Below are positions 14,978-23,935 of a stretch of 29,994 nt of DNA, piece by piece (within the stretch, counting starts at the first letter, position 1; each line of letters starts with the position of its first letter). The stretch comes from an uncultured Collinsella sp. (GTDB taxonomy: Bacteria > Actinomycetota > Coriobacteriia > Coriobacteriales > Coriobacteriaceae): positions 1 to 29,994 of the forward strand of contig CAAEUX010000098.1 of assembly GCA_900759335.1 (NCBI GenBank), written 5' to 3'. A model generated the notes under the pieces. The model was not told the origin of the DNA. It did not search any database and saw only the letters and a list, made by a program, of their open reading frames with translations. The position numbers were made by a program, and so were the translations under genes.

Positions 14978-15673
14978 CTAGTCCTCGATGTCAATTGCGT
15001 GCCTCCGCGGGTCGATCAACAGCCAAGCGATGAGGTTGTCGGGGATGATGCAGGGCGTCGCGCCGCCCAGGAAGGAGAAGGCGTGCACGTGGCACAGCAG
15101 CCATGTATCCTGCTTCATGTCGAGCGTCGGCTCGACGTAACTGTACCGGCTGAACGGGAGGCAGGCCACGAACAGGTACACCTTCCTGACCTCGCCGGTC
15201 GCGGGGTCCACGAGCCTCATCGTGGGCCCCGACCAGTCGACCTCCATGTTCCTGCCCGCCTTGTGCCCGACTCGGCTCACCACGTTGCAGGCCACCGTGT
15301 ACTGCCGGTAGCGCTTGCAGAACCTGTCGTAGGACATCGACGGCACGCCGGCCTCCGCGCACTCGTCCGCGTACTCCGCGTGCAGCAGCTTGAGCGTGAC
15401 GCCGGTCCTCGCTAGCTCGCGGTGGACGCGGCCCTAGTCGGGGTCGGCGTGCACCGGCCCGGCGTCGCCCCTGCCGGGGAACAGCAGCGCATAGGCCGCA
15501 TCCTCAGACATCCCCTCGACGTCCTCCCAGGAGACGCCCCGCTCCCTCGCGGCCTCGAGCACGTCCTGGACGCTGTGCTTCGAGACGCGGGCGGTGCGGG
15601 CGATCGCGTTCTGCGACAGCCCTTTCACCGACCTCAGCCTCAGGACCTCCCTGGCCCTAATCCTTCTCGCCAT
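14978..15673 (-). pseudogene. istA: IS21-family transposase IstA, nonsense mutation and 3' truncation
   Basis: The first 79 codons encode the IstA N-terminal helix-turn-helix (IRAREVLRLRSVKGLSQNAIARTARVSKHSVQDVL). The frame then stops at TAG after VHADPD, where IstA homologues usually have Trp, and continues in the same frame as RVHRELARTGVTLKLLHAEY, then SMSYDRFCKRYRQ and the start of the catalytic core GRNMEVDWSG, LFVACLPFSRYSYVEP and IIPDNL. The homology stops at PDNL, about half the usual length of roughly 500 residues, and istB is absent. Hence one amber codon and one truncation. The element cannot move by itself. Confidence 0.85.
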
Positions 15674-15744
15674 GTTGAACCTCCTCGTTCACTCGACTGC
15701 ATGGCAGCCCGAGCGTAACGGGGATGCGCGAGGGGGCGTTTAAT

Positions 15745-15810
15745 GGTGGTGCCGAACGGCAATATTTGCCCGGGTGGACGGCGGTGCTGATTCGTAATAT
15801 AGGTGGTGCC
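15745..15810. repeat. Duplicated GGTGGTGCC near the end of the transposase remnant
   Basis: GGTGGTGCC occurs at 15745-15753 and 15802-15810, in the interval between the istA remnant and the 3' end of the second transposase. They may be terminal motifs of that insertion sequence, or two nested ends. Confidence 0.35.
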
Positions 15811-15825
15811 AAAAGGGCCTAGGAC

Positions 15826-16542
15826 TCACCATGTCCTCTGGCCCCGCTCCCCCGCGATGCGCCTCGCCAGTACGTCGACCGTGGCGTCGTCGGGGACGCG
15901 GCCGCCCTCGACGACCCAGAGCTCGGCCTGGCGCGGCGTCTCGATGCCCATGAGGTCGCGCGCGATGAGGTAGAGCTCGCGCCCCGCCTGGAGCTTCGGC
16001 CGCGTCGTCGTGTAGCGCTTGACCTGCGAGAAGGCGTGGAAGGTGCACCTCTGGACCCTGGTGCGCGGCCAGGTCTCGCGCACGGCCTTGGCGAACCCGC
16101 TCCCGCCGTCGGTGACGACCACCTCGGGCGCCGGGATCGGCGACATGAGGGCCGACCACGCCCCCGAGTTCTCGGACCTGGCCATGTACCAGGAGACCAC
16201 CCTCTCGCCGCTGCAGCATATGAGCACCACGAGGTCGCGCGCGACCCAGATCCCGTCGACGTAGAGCACGCGGTGCAGCTCGCCGTCGGGGACGGGCATG
16301 GGCCAGACCTCCCAGAACTCGGCCGTCCTGCGCCTGAAGGACCGTCCGCCGCCCGGCATCGCCGCCTGGGAGTCCTTGGAGGGGAGCCACCCGAGGAACT
16401 CGTCCAGCCTCGTCGCCGTGTCGTCGTACCTTACCGTCGTCGACGCGCCGCAGGCCGTGCACCTCCACCGCTGGGACCCCGATGAGGTCCTGCCGTTGCG
16501 CTTGGTCCGACCGCCGCAGTAGGGGCAATAAACGGCCTTCAT
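15826..16542 (-). pseudogene. Truncated zinc-ribbon DDE transposase (IS256/IS1249-like)
   Basis: The 238 codons start at the ATG with GAAGAGG five bases upstream. A zinc ribbon (YCPYCGG ... CTACGA) opens the protein. VLYVDGIWV and VVTDGGSGF provide the first two catalytic Asp. RCTFHAFSQVKRYTTTRPK and the GIETPRQAELWV region follow, as in IS1249-type enzymes. After ELWV the sequence departs from the family (VEGGRVPDDATVDV) and ends at about 60 percent of the usual length, losing the region with the catalytic Glu. It is therefore likely inactive. Family placement is from motif memory. Confidence 0.75.
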
Positions 16543-16739
16543 GGACACCTCTTCCGAAAGTGTATTTAACGGTTCCGGAAAAGGTTATCTATCTGCGGGA
16601 ACGATAGGCAACCGGACACACATTCTGTCCGAGCGGTTAAAAGCGGGAACGGAATTTAAACGGCTGAAAAAGGAACATCGACCTGCGCCGATGCCCCCCC
16701 AACATGGAAGCACATTTTGTCCTATAAGCCGCGATTGTG

Positions 16740-16881
16740 GACAACGCCGCCCAAATCGATATGGGCAAGGCCAACATGCGGCACAGCCGCGAATAGAACA
16801 GTGGCAATAATAATACACTGGGGGTCCATGTCGGACCCCCGGTGCTCAGGCTCAATTACGGCGGTGCTGTTTCGCGTTATT
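16740..16881. repeat. Dispersed repeat, copy B (about 140 bp)
   Basis: It is the direct-orientation partner of 12631-12772. Its hairpin (GGGGGTCC-ATGTC-GGACCCCC, 16820-16840) differs in sequence from that of copy A but keeps full pairing and the ATGTC loop. The downstream block GGTGCT, GTTTCGCGTTATT is shared. Confidence 0.65.
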
Positions 16882-17159
16882 TAGCTGTGCTCAAGCGAAC
16901 AAAGACTCAATCGGGAACTAGGATGGTGCTATCCAGTCACGTATCTGTCCGTCTAGATGATGTAGCCAACAGTCGCGCAGCTTAAGATATTGGCGCGCTT
17001 GTCTTTCGAGTTAGCCATGACCGACATCCTTTCGTCAGCCTAGCGTGCGTTCTAAGGGAATGTCTCCTTTAGCATATGCTCCTAAATAACGTTTTAGGCT
17101 AGCTCGCTCATCGCATTGCGCGCGAACACTCCAGCGAATCTCTGTCACGCAAGTCGGCA

Positions 17160-17221
17160 CAAAAAGGATGGCCGCGACTCTATATGAACTTTGAGTTTTC
17201 TTTACTACCAGCATCGCGGCC
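17160..17221 (-). terminator. Probable terminator of the polysaccharide operon
   Basis: On the minus strand GGCCGCGA (17214-17221) pairs perfectly with TCGCGGCC (17170-17177), with inner AT-rich pairing possible in the 36-nt loop. The stem is followed by ATCCTTTTTG. It lies about 75 nt after the flippase stop codon. The loop is longer than usual. Confidence 0.55.
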
Positions 17222-17296
17222 CCGTGAGTGCACCACTCCATTTATTGCGCGTCCGACGGCAATGCACTCAAAATATCACTCATTAAGGGCATATTG

Positions 17297-18748
17297 CTAG
17301 CCAATTTTAGAGCCAATCATACGGTACAAAAAAATACGTCCATCTGAAAAACCGCAACATACAATAACGTAGACAGCTATACAAACAGCAATCGCAATGA
17401 AATTAAGAGCCCATGAATCTAAGGCGAATGAACTCGTTAAATATGCGACGAGGCCCATCACCGAAGATCCAAACAACGGAGTCTTCAATCCTCGAACAAC
17501 TGCAGTAAAACGGATCCCAGCAACCCTGCGTAATGCCGTCTGATCTATCGCTATTCCAAGGACTCGCACGACGGCGTTCACTACCACAAGTGTCGAAAAG
17601 CCAAATGAGGCGCTTACATAAAGAGCGGGCACCATATAGCACATATATAAACACTGGCAAAGCAACGAAACTTTCGGCTTGCCCTTTGCGCGGAAAACTT
17701 CACTGCAATAATGGCCGAAAACAATAGTCAGTCCAGAAGACAAGCCCCAGCTACCGAGCATCAGAGAGGCTTCAGTCCAAGCATCCCCCAAAAGAAGATT
17801 AGTTAAAAAATCCCTAAAGAAAAAAATGCCTACGCCCAAAGGCAAAACAAACATTCCTACAGAAAATTGGAATTTATAAAAGAAATTTTGGAATTTAAGG
17901 TCATCATTCTGAAGCTTTGAAAGCGATGAAAACAAAACTGGCGTTGTCGCGTTAGTCACTAGTGCAAAAGCAGAATTCACAAACGTCATCGGTTGCTTGT
18001 ATAGTCCAAGGTAATAGGAATTTAAAAGGCCGCCAACAACGAATGTGCCTGCCCACGAGGTTAGCCAGATTGCAATCGCCTCCAACAGTGACCACCCGCT
18101 AAATGCAAACATCTCTCTAAAAAGCTGCATCGAATAATAAAGCTTTGGCTTCCACTCTGATTTAGCAGTTAGAGCAACGGCATTAAATAAGTTGCCAGCT
18201 ATAGTTCCGATAATAAGGGACCAGTAATCGAAACCCATCAACGCCAATGGTAATGTAACAACGAGGGGAATCAGTGCAACAAAGGTACGAATTGGCAAGA
18301 GAGATTTAAAGTTCAACTCACGCCGAAACAACGCTAGTTGAATGCTTGAAAATGAAGTCATCGGAAGCGACGCGCAAGCTACAACAAGGACGATACCAAG
18401 TCCAGCATTGCCTACCATCTCAGCAAGAGGATCTCTAAAAACAGCGATAAGGCCCCACAGAAGAATTGAAACGCCCATGTTTGTCCAAAATGCGACATTG
18501 GCGTTACGGTAAAGGTCGTGTTTGTCTGAAAACTCATGTTGTACTAAGTACTTTTGGAAACCCGAGTCAGAAAACATATCGGCAAAACTAGTGACCATCG
18601 TAACCGTTGCCACAACTCCAAATGCTTCTGGCGTGAGAATGCGAGCCAATATCAGTTGAGTGATAGGGGTAACGAGCTTGACGAGTACTTCCGTAAGCAG
18701 AGACCATTTCGCAGCATCAGCTGCTTTTTCATTAAGTGTTGAAGTCAT
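17297..18748 (-). CDS. wzx: Wzx-like polysaccharide flippase
   Basis: This 483-residue integral membrane protein has about 12-14 hydrophobic spans, with the MOP/polysaccharide-synthesis N-terminus (KWSLLTEVLVKLVTPITQLILARILTPEAFGVV). The repeated ILARILTPEAFG-type motif and a conserved SDSGFQKYLVQ are those of WzxC-type flippases, which move lipid-linked repeat units across the membrane. It is the last gene of the operon, 58 nt after the acyltransferase, and sits before the terminator. AT-richer codon use than the genes near 28 kb suggests it travelled with the exchangeable cassette. Confidence 0.88.
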   Translation of the reverse strand: MTSTLNEKAADAAKWSLLTEVLVKLVTPITQLILARILTPEAFGVVATVTMVTSFADMFSDSGFQKYLVQHEFSDKHDLYRNANVAFWTNMGVSILLWGLIAVFRDPLAEMVGNAGLGIVLVVACASLPMTSFSSIQLALFRRELNFKSLLPIRTFVALIPLVVTLPLALMGFDYWSLIIGTIAGNLFNAVALTAKSEWKPKLYYSMQLFREMFAFSGWSLLEAIAIWLTSWAGTFVVGGLLNSYYLGLYKQPMTFVNSAFALVTNATTPVLFSSLSKLQNDDLKFQNFFYKFQFSVGMFVLPLGVGIFFFRDFLTNLLLGDAWTEASLMLGSWGLSSGLTIVFGHYCSEVFRAKGKPKVSLLCQCLYMCYMVPALYVSASFGFSTLVVVNAVVRVLGIAIDQTALRRVAGIRFTAVVRGLKTPLFGSSVMGLVAYLTSSFALDSWALNFIAIAVCIAVYVIVCCGFSDGRIFLYRMIGSKIG

Positions 18749-18806
18749 TTATCCTTCCAAACAGGGCAGTCTGTCATACATAAGGTGTTTTCAACTATGA
18801 TCCGGG

Positions 18807-19859
18807 TTATCCGTTCAAAAAACGGTCAATGCTGTCGAGGGCGAAGCCGAAACGTTTGCTTGCAAAGTCAAGCAGAGGCTCCTCAAGGAATTTCAAACGG
18901 AGCAAATCTACTGCATCAAGAACAACAAACACGACGAAAACCGAGCAAAGGACCAAGGGTAGTGTCAAAAAGGCTCCATGTGAAAAGACAAAACTGAAGC
19001 GCTGCCATAAAGCATCTCTAAAAAAGACATTTTCATGTATCAAATAAACCCCAAAAGTACCTTTTGCAAGAAGATTAACTAACCTGATGCATTTGATATC
19101 GAGGTTCTTAAATAAGCAGAACAAACCGATAGAAGAAATTGCAATAGGAGCTGCATTCATGCTCATCAAGTATTTAATTATAAAATCTATTGACCCATCG
19201 AAAACAATGGAAATAGCTTCCCCTCCCAAAACCGCAGCAAAGAGAAAGAGCCCCCCTCCGACTATCAACTTAGTAGCAATGGATCGATCTATTTCAAATT
19301 TGCGAATATAGCATGCCACGAGAAATAGGAAACAAAACCAAGAAAACCCGCTTGTTACAAACGTGCAGCCAGGAATTATAGGTATGAGAGAAAAAACAAC
19401 AAATCCAACAACAATCAGGTGATCGAACTGCCTTTTATTAAGATCAGCTGCGAACTTCGCAAGCCAAGGTGCAAATAGGTACATACCAAGATACGAAGTG
19501 ACGAACCAAGGAAGACCGCCGTCCCCTGGTAAGAACGATTTAATAAAAGTCGTCATATCAAAATTTGAGTTGCAAAACACACAGCAAGTGCCACCGAGAA
19601 CCGCTGCGTAAAACCAAGCCTGAAAGAGAAGCTTTAAAATGGAAAGAAAATGGATACTCCCCCGTGAAAGGAAATAGCCAGAAATCAGAACGAAAATGTC
19701 AACACCAATTTTTCCACTTGGTATCAGAAGATTTCTCAGTATCTCAATAGGAAGAATTGTATTGGCGGGCCAAGCATATAAGCATAAATGATGCATCACG
19801 ATCAGCATCATTGCAATAATACGTAGCAGTTCAATATTTGATTGTCTTTCCTTTGCCAC
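18807..19859 (-). CDS. Acyltransferase family 3 membrane protein
   Basis: This 350-residue protein has about ten membrane spans. The N-terminus (NIELLRIIAMMLIVMHHLCLY, residues 8-28) carries the acyltransferase-3 signature with the catalytic His pair at 23-24; KIGVDIFVLISGYFLS is the second family motif. Such enzymes O-acetylate cell-surface sugars from cytoplasmic acetyl-CoA. It lies between the ATP-grasp gene and the flippase and is expected to decorate the repeat unit or polymer. A basic C-terminus follows the last span. Confidence 0.88.
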   Translation of the reverse strand: MAKERQSNIELLRIIAMMLIVMHHLCLYAWPANTILPIEILRNLLIPSGKIGVDIFVLISGYFLSRGSIHFLSILKLLFQAWFYAAVLGGTCCVFCNSNFDMTTFIKSFLPGDGGLPWFVTSYLGMYLFAPWLAKFAADLNKRQFDHLIVVGFVVFSLIPIIPGCTFVTSGFSWFCFLFLVACYIRKFEIDRSIATKLIVGGGLFLFAAVLGGEAISIVFDGSIDFIIKYLMSMNAAPIAISSIGLFCLFKNLDIKCIRLVNLLAKGTFGVYLIHENVFFRDALWQRFSFVFSHGAFLTLPLVLCSVFVVFVVLDAVDLLRLKFLEEPLLDFASKRFGFALDSIDRFLNG

Positions 19860-19915
19860 AAGCCATCCTTATTAAACAGTATTAATTCGGAACAACATTA
19901 GTTAAAGGGACGAGA

Positions 19916-20839
19916 TCACTCGGGTAAATTAAGTAAAGAACCTAACTTAAGATCATCGGCATAATCCTCGAAAGCGCAGAATCCCGCCCCATCATAAAAT
20001 GTCATTTCGCCAAACAAGAGTCTCCCGTGTGTGAGATACCAGTCAACTCGAACATGGGGAAAACCGTCAGCCAGGATCTTGCTTAAAGACAGCATTTCGT
20101 CAAAACGATCAGGCTTTTCAAGAGTATCTATACTTTGAGGGTATCCCCAATCACTCAATTCAACACGATTCCATTGCGTATCGTATATATCCTGAGTGTG
20201 GCTGCCAAAACGCCCTCTATGCAATTCGACTAGCTTGGGACTTCCGTCAAAGCAAAGAAACTTATAGTCAAAGAGGTCGTCAGCTCCCGTATCAGGCTCG
20301 AGGTATTCTTCAGCAAATACGAGAGGCCTAACACTCTTGTAAGGCCACTCACGCCATTTTTTATAATAGTCAGATCGAAGGTGTTCATTTAATTTGTGTT
20401 TAGCAGATTCAAAATCGAAAGAATCCCGTTCCTCGCATATAGCCACGCCACCGCAGTCATGGTTGGTTTTCAAAACGAACTTGTCGGGAAGCATCCTGAA
20501 ATCAATATCCTCAGGTCGATCCCACGAGCCATAAGTCTTCGTGACATATTTCTCGCCAATGCGGTCTGAAACCCATTGTTTTACCTTGTATTTATCGACT
20601 AGCAGAGGATACAAAGGGTTATGGTCATGTAGCTTAAGCCACTGAAGCTTTTCGTTAAAGCCCTTAGGCTGATTAAAATCGGGCCACCTGTCAAAAATTG
20701 CTCGAAATAATAGCTTTAGATGCAGTTCATCAGGAACCCAATCTGTGAGCCCCTTTATAAGCATCCAATGATATAAAACCCATGGGTTATGTATAAACGT
20801 AGATATCTTGTTGGAATTTCGCATTAGATCACATCGCAT
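19916..20839 (-). CDS. TupA-like ATP-grasp protein
   Basis: This 307-residue soluble protein starts with the pattern of TupA-like proteins: a helical head, then FNEKLQWLKLHDHNPLYPLLVDKYKVKQWV, a glycine-containing loop before LPDKFVLKTNHDCGGVAI (the ATP-grasp strand and loop), VFAEEYLE, DYKFLCFDG and RVDWYL...GEMTFYDGAG (metal/nucleotide-binding end). ATP-grasp enzymes couple ATP to amide-type ligation. In polysaccharide clusters this family is suspected of attaching amino acids or other groups to uronic acids, which would suit the uronate pathway in this operon. The substrate is unknown. A second ATG five codons in (20824) is possible; neither start has a strong ribosome site. Confidence 0.8.
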   Translation of the reverse strand: MRCDLMRNSNKISTFIHNPWVLYHWMLIKGLTDWVPDELHLKLLFRAIFDRWPDFNQPKGFNEKLQWLKLHDHNPLYPLLVDKYKVKQWVSDRIGEKYVTKTYGSWDRPEDIDFRMLPDKFVLKTNHDCGGVAICEERDSFDFESAKHKLNEHLRSDYYKKWREWPYKSVRPLVFAEEYLEPDTGADDLFDYKFLCFDGSPKLVELHRGRFGSHTQDIYDTQWNRVELSDWGYPQSIDTLEKPDRFDEMLSLSKILADGFPHVRVDWYLTHGRLLFGEMTFYDGAGFCAFEDYADDLKLGSLLNLPE

Positions 20840-20859
20840 TCATTTGGAAATCATATAGA

Positions 20860-21924
20860 TCATCGGTTACCGACAACGTCTAACAGAACTTTCTCCCATT
20901 GGCCCACAACAGCCTGCTCATCAACTTGATTTCGAATAAGTAGAGCGTGTTCGCCTAAACGACAAGCCAAACCGGGCTCGTTGGCTATTCTTTCCATCGC
21001 TCTGGCCATTCCATGGTAATCGCCGACCTTAATAAGCAGGCCATTTACTCCGTCTTCTATATATTCACGTGCACCACCAGGGGAATGATCGGTAACAATG
21101 CACGGCATTCCGATGCAGAGCGCCTCAAGCATAGAATTGGACACGCCTTCATAATCAGAAGACAGAAGAAACGCTGATGATTTAGCCATATGTTCGTGGA
21201 CTTCCATTGAGCGTCCTGGTAGTCTAACGGAATCGGCAAGTCCTAATTTAACAATCAGCTTCTCAAGTTCGAGACGCCCATCGCCTTCTCCGTAAATCGT
21301 GAGAATCCAGTCGGGGTGAGAATCGTGGAATTCTTTGAAAGCGCGAATCATCATGGGATAATTCTTTTGTGCATTCAGCCGGGCAGCCGCAATAAACTCA
21401 TGCGCTTCAGCACTTTTATTCCAAAGCGGTAGATGGCTAACTTCCAAGGGGTTGTTCAGCACAATGCCTTTGTCCCGTATGCTCATTGGATAAAATTCCA
21501 TTGACTTATGGGTCTGAAATACGACCTTGCATGCAGATGAAAAAGCTCGTTGAATCAAAAACCGTTTGCTCCATGTTGTATCAAAGTGCCAAGGGTCATT
21601 GCGAAGCGTTTGAATCGTTGGAGGACAGAAGAGCTGTGGGATAACCATCTCGGGCGCAACAAAGGAAAGAACGACATCAGGTTTTTGCTCATGAAGGGCC
21701 TTTATTAGCTTTAGACTCCGATAAATAAGTCCCCTAAACCCGCGATATTCTGAGATAACGTTAGAAACAACAACCGCGTCATCCAACTCGTACTCACGAT
21801 TATCGTAATAACAGCAGACGATACAAATATCGTGGCCTCGCTCTGCAAATCCATTCGCAAGAATAGTAGCAACGCGTTCCGTTCCTCCTCCAGAAATACC
21901 TGGAGTGACAATCGAAATTTTCAT
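20860..21924 (-). CDS. Glycosyltransferase family 4
   Basis: This 354-residue GT-B enzyme has the N-terminal donor-fold motif SIVTPGISGGGTERVATILANG and a C-terminal Rossmann domain with AARLNAQKNYPMMIRAF, SSDYEGVSNSMLEAL (the E-x7-E motif) and GGAREYIEDGVNGLLI. It is a retaining nucleotide-sugar transferase adding one sugar to the lipid-linked repeat unit. The start ATG overlaps the polymerase stop as ATGA, so translation is coupled. Confidence 0.92.
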   Translation of the reverse strand: MKISIVTPGISGGGTERVATILANGFAERGHDICIVCCYYDNREYELDDAVVVSNVISEYRGFRGLIYRSLKLIKALHEQKPDVVLSFVAPEMVIPQLFCPPTIQTLRNDPWHFDTTWSKRFLIQRAFSSACKVVFQTHKSMEFYPMSIRDKGIVLNNPLEVSHLPLWNKSAEAHEFIAAARLNAQKNYPMMIRAFKEFHDSHPDWILTIYGEGDGRLELEKLIVKLGLADSVRLPGRSMEVHEHMAKSSAFLLSSDYEGVSNSMLEALCIGMPCIVTDHSPGGAREYIEDGVNGLLIKVGDYHGMARAMERIANEPGLACRLGEHALLIRNQVDEQAVVGQWEKVLLDVVGNR

Positions 21925-23417
21925 AAAGCATCACCGATACCATTAGCTGAAGGATTGCCATTCGTATATTCTGAACGGCTTAATTGGTTATATGCGGCAC
22001 ACATCATAAGCAGCAGTGCAGTAGTTTGAATATGATCGAAATATAGATCAGTCAGACACGCACCGATAAAAAAAGCAACGCACATTTGAGACATGGCGCT
22101 CAAATTCGATTTTTTCAGAATGACTCCCACAGTGATTACGCCAATAAGACCAGTCTCACCGATCAACGCGACTAAACTAGCAAAAGGGTAAGTCATCACT
22201 GCAGAAAAAGAATGAATTACGTCTACTACGGACTGATTATATTGCGAGGCAAATTGCGCATATTCAGGAATCATTCTAGATTTGAACAAAGTAGCAGCCA
22301 AATCATTAATTGCACTTGGATCGCGATAGGTGAACGTATAACCCAGCATATTCGCAAAACGACTGCCGTATGTACCAAGGCCGTAGCCAGATACTATATG
22401 ACCGTCATTTAGCATCTGAGATGTTGTTCCCATGAAATAGTCGAATTTATTTTGAAGCCCGCTGTTATACACATACTCATTGAAGAAGCCGTGTAAAGGG
22501 AAATCAGGGCGCGTAAGCATCGTTTCTATATCTTGTATTTGTAAAGCAAGTGAACCTATCAGGAAAACCAGGACAGTTGTCCATAGATAAATGGAAATAG
22601 CAGTCCGCGATTTATTGATTGCCCAGAATGGCAAAAAACAACAAAGCGCAATAAAACCAGCCCCGATAGCAGCCTTGGCATCCGCTTCCCACATCATGAA
22701 AGCGAGCATGGCGATCAGAGCAAACGCATGCGTCAGGGAAATCACTTTTTGCTTAAAGAAAGCGTGGAGGATAAGGAGAAGAAATAAGGAACAGGCAATA
22801 CCAATGAAATGAGCATTACCTAAAGTCCCATAATGCAGGTCGCCAGGTTCAAATCCGTTCATAAAACAGATGAATAATGAAACAATGAACTCAGCAATAA
22901 CAAAACACACAGCAGACCCGAGAGCTCTTCTATACGTTATCGATTGACTGCATGCAAATGCAACAAATGCAACAATCAACAGATACGTACCCGAGAGAAT
23001 AATATTTGCAATAGTGCCCGCACGCCATGCTTGAGCGAATGAGGCGGCAAAAATCAATGAAATAAGAGCAAGAACGCCCTTATCAAATCTACACGTTGAG
23101 ATGAGCTTGAGACTAATATCTCGAGACATAACCATCCATATAAGAAGTATAAGAATACTTGCGAGTTCATTGCCTACAAGTAGGGCAGAGCATAAGACTG
23201 GCACTGAGGATTTTCTCATTGAAAGCACGAGAACATCCATAAGGAGAATAACCCATGGAAAAATGGATTGCTGCCCAACTAGGTATAGTATGCAAAAAAG
23301 GAAACAAAACGAAGCGCAGAAGACGACTTCGAATCGAGCTAATCGAAAAGAAACACCAAAATCCTCCGCCAACCCCCTGTTGCAATTCTTGCCGTTAAGT
23401 GTAGTTATGCTATTCAT
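21921..23417 (-). CDS. wzy: Wzy-like polysaccharide polymerase
   Basis: This 498-residue protein has about 11-12 hydrophobic spans and one large extracytoplasmic loop (about residues 290-410) containing SGYGLGTYGSRFANMLGY, the layout of O-antigen polymerases, which are recognised by topology more than sequence. It joins repeat units on the outer face of the membrane. The ATG overlaps the TGA of the full-length frame of the upstream acetyltransferase (ATGA). In the frame present here that acetyltransferase stops 20 nt earlier, which could reduce coupled translation. Confidence 0.8.
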   Translation of the reverse strand: MNSITTLNGKNCNRGLAEDFGVSFRLARFEVVFCASFCFLFCILYLVGQQSIFPWVILLMDVLVLSMRKSSVPVLCSALLVGNELASILILLIWMVMSRDISLKLISTCRFDKGVLALISLIFAASFAQAWRAGTIANIILSGTYLLIVAFVAFACSQSITYRRALGSAVCFVIAEFIVSLFICFMNGFEPGDLHYGTLGNAHFIGIACSLFLLLILHAFFKQKVISLTHAFALIAMLAFMMWEADAKAAIGAGFIALCCFLPFWAINKSRTAISIYLWTTVLVFLIGSLALQIQDIETMLTRPDFPLHGFFNEYVYNSGLQNKFDYFMGTTSQMLNDGHIVSGYGLGTYGSRFANMLGYTFTYRDPSAINDLAATLFKSRMIPEYAQFASQYNQSVVDVIHSFSAVMTYPFASLVALIGETGLIGVITVGVILKKSNLSAMSQMCVAFFIGACLTDLYFDHIQTTALLLMMCAAYNQLSRSEYTNGNPSANGIGDAL

Positions 23418-23934
23418 GAGTTAAGCCGCGAGCCTATTACGCGACAAGGAACACCCCCCCCACGCTATAAGGTGGAAGATCCTTGGTAACAACGGCCCCA
23501 GCGGCAACGATGCATCCATCTCCTATATGCACGCCTGGCATTACCATAACTCGCCTTCCTAGCCATACATCATCTCCAATCCAAATGGGATCAGATTCCG
23601 TGTTTCCTTGCTGTCCAATTGGTAAATCAATTCGATCGTGACGGTGATTTACGGTGTAGAAAACGCACTCGGGTGCCATGAGAACATTTTTACCAACATG
23701 AACTTCGCCATGAAGCTCGCAATTAATTCCGATACCTGAGTTGTCTCCAATAGAAACAGATGACGAGAACGTTGCCCCGCGCTCAATATTGACGTTATTT
23801 CCAAAACTAGAACAGATAAGACGCCCAAAGAAGGCCCTCGCTATTCCAGCAGGACGAAAATAAGTCGAACTTGGCCACCACTTCACCGATGCAGCATAAA
23901 CAATCCGCCATATATTTCTGATCTGTGAGTCCAA
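23414..23934 (-). pseudogene. LbH O-acetyltransferase with frameshifted C-terminus (switch candidate)
   Basis: The gene starts at TTG with AGAAAGG upstream, one base after the GT4 stop. The hexapeptide-repeat fold is clear (SIGDNSGIGINCELHGEVHVGKNVLMAP, VNHRHD, PIWIGDDVWLGRRVMVMPG, GCIVAAGAVVTKDLPPYSV), the maltose/galactoside-acetyltransferase type using acetyl-CoA. After YSV the present frame reads GGVFLVA and stops at 23437. Changing a G8 run (23454-23461) by one base gives GGVPCRVIGSRLNS, the usual family ending, with a TGA at 23414 overlapping the next ATG. The reading as it stands is 165 residues. The core fold and active-site His survive, so the short form may be partly active. Confidence 0.85.
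23454..23461 (-). repeat. Run of eight G in the acetyltransferase coding sequence
   Basis: Eight consecutive C on the plus strand lie within the last codons of the acetyltransferase. Nine (or six) would restore the conserved C-terminus and the overlap with wzy; eight does not. It is a candidate slipped-strand contingency locus. Confidence 0.7.
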
Positions 23935-23935
23935 T

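Larger units (their letters stand above)
16543..17296. other. Gene-free stretch before the polysaccharide operon end
   Basis: About 750 bp with no convincing gene. It holds repeat copy B (16740-16881), a run of seven C (16694-16700) and the terminator of the polysaccharide operon (17160-17221). A minus-strand frame at 17035-17241 spans the terminator hairpin and has no ribosome site, so it is rejected. Confidence 0.6.

Noticed and set aside
15740..16528. 262-codon minus-strand frame overlapping the transposase remnant
   Set aside because: Arg/Gly/Pro-rich out-of-frame translation; the zinc ribbon and DDE motifs lie in the other frame.
16541..16810. Plus-strand 89-codon frame upstream of the transposase remnant
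   Set aside because: No ribosome site, no recognisable motif, and it overlaps the start of the transposase and the dispersed repeat.
17035..17241. 68-codon minus-strand ORF
   Set aside because: It reads through the stem-loop that ends the polysaccharide operon and lacks a ribosome site.
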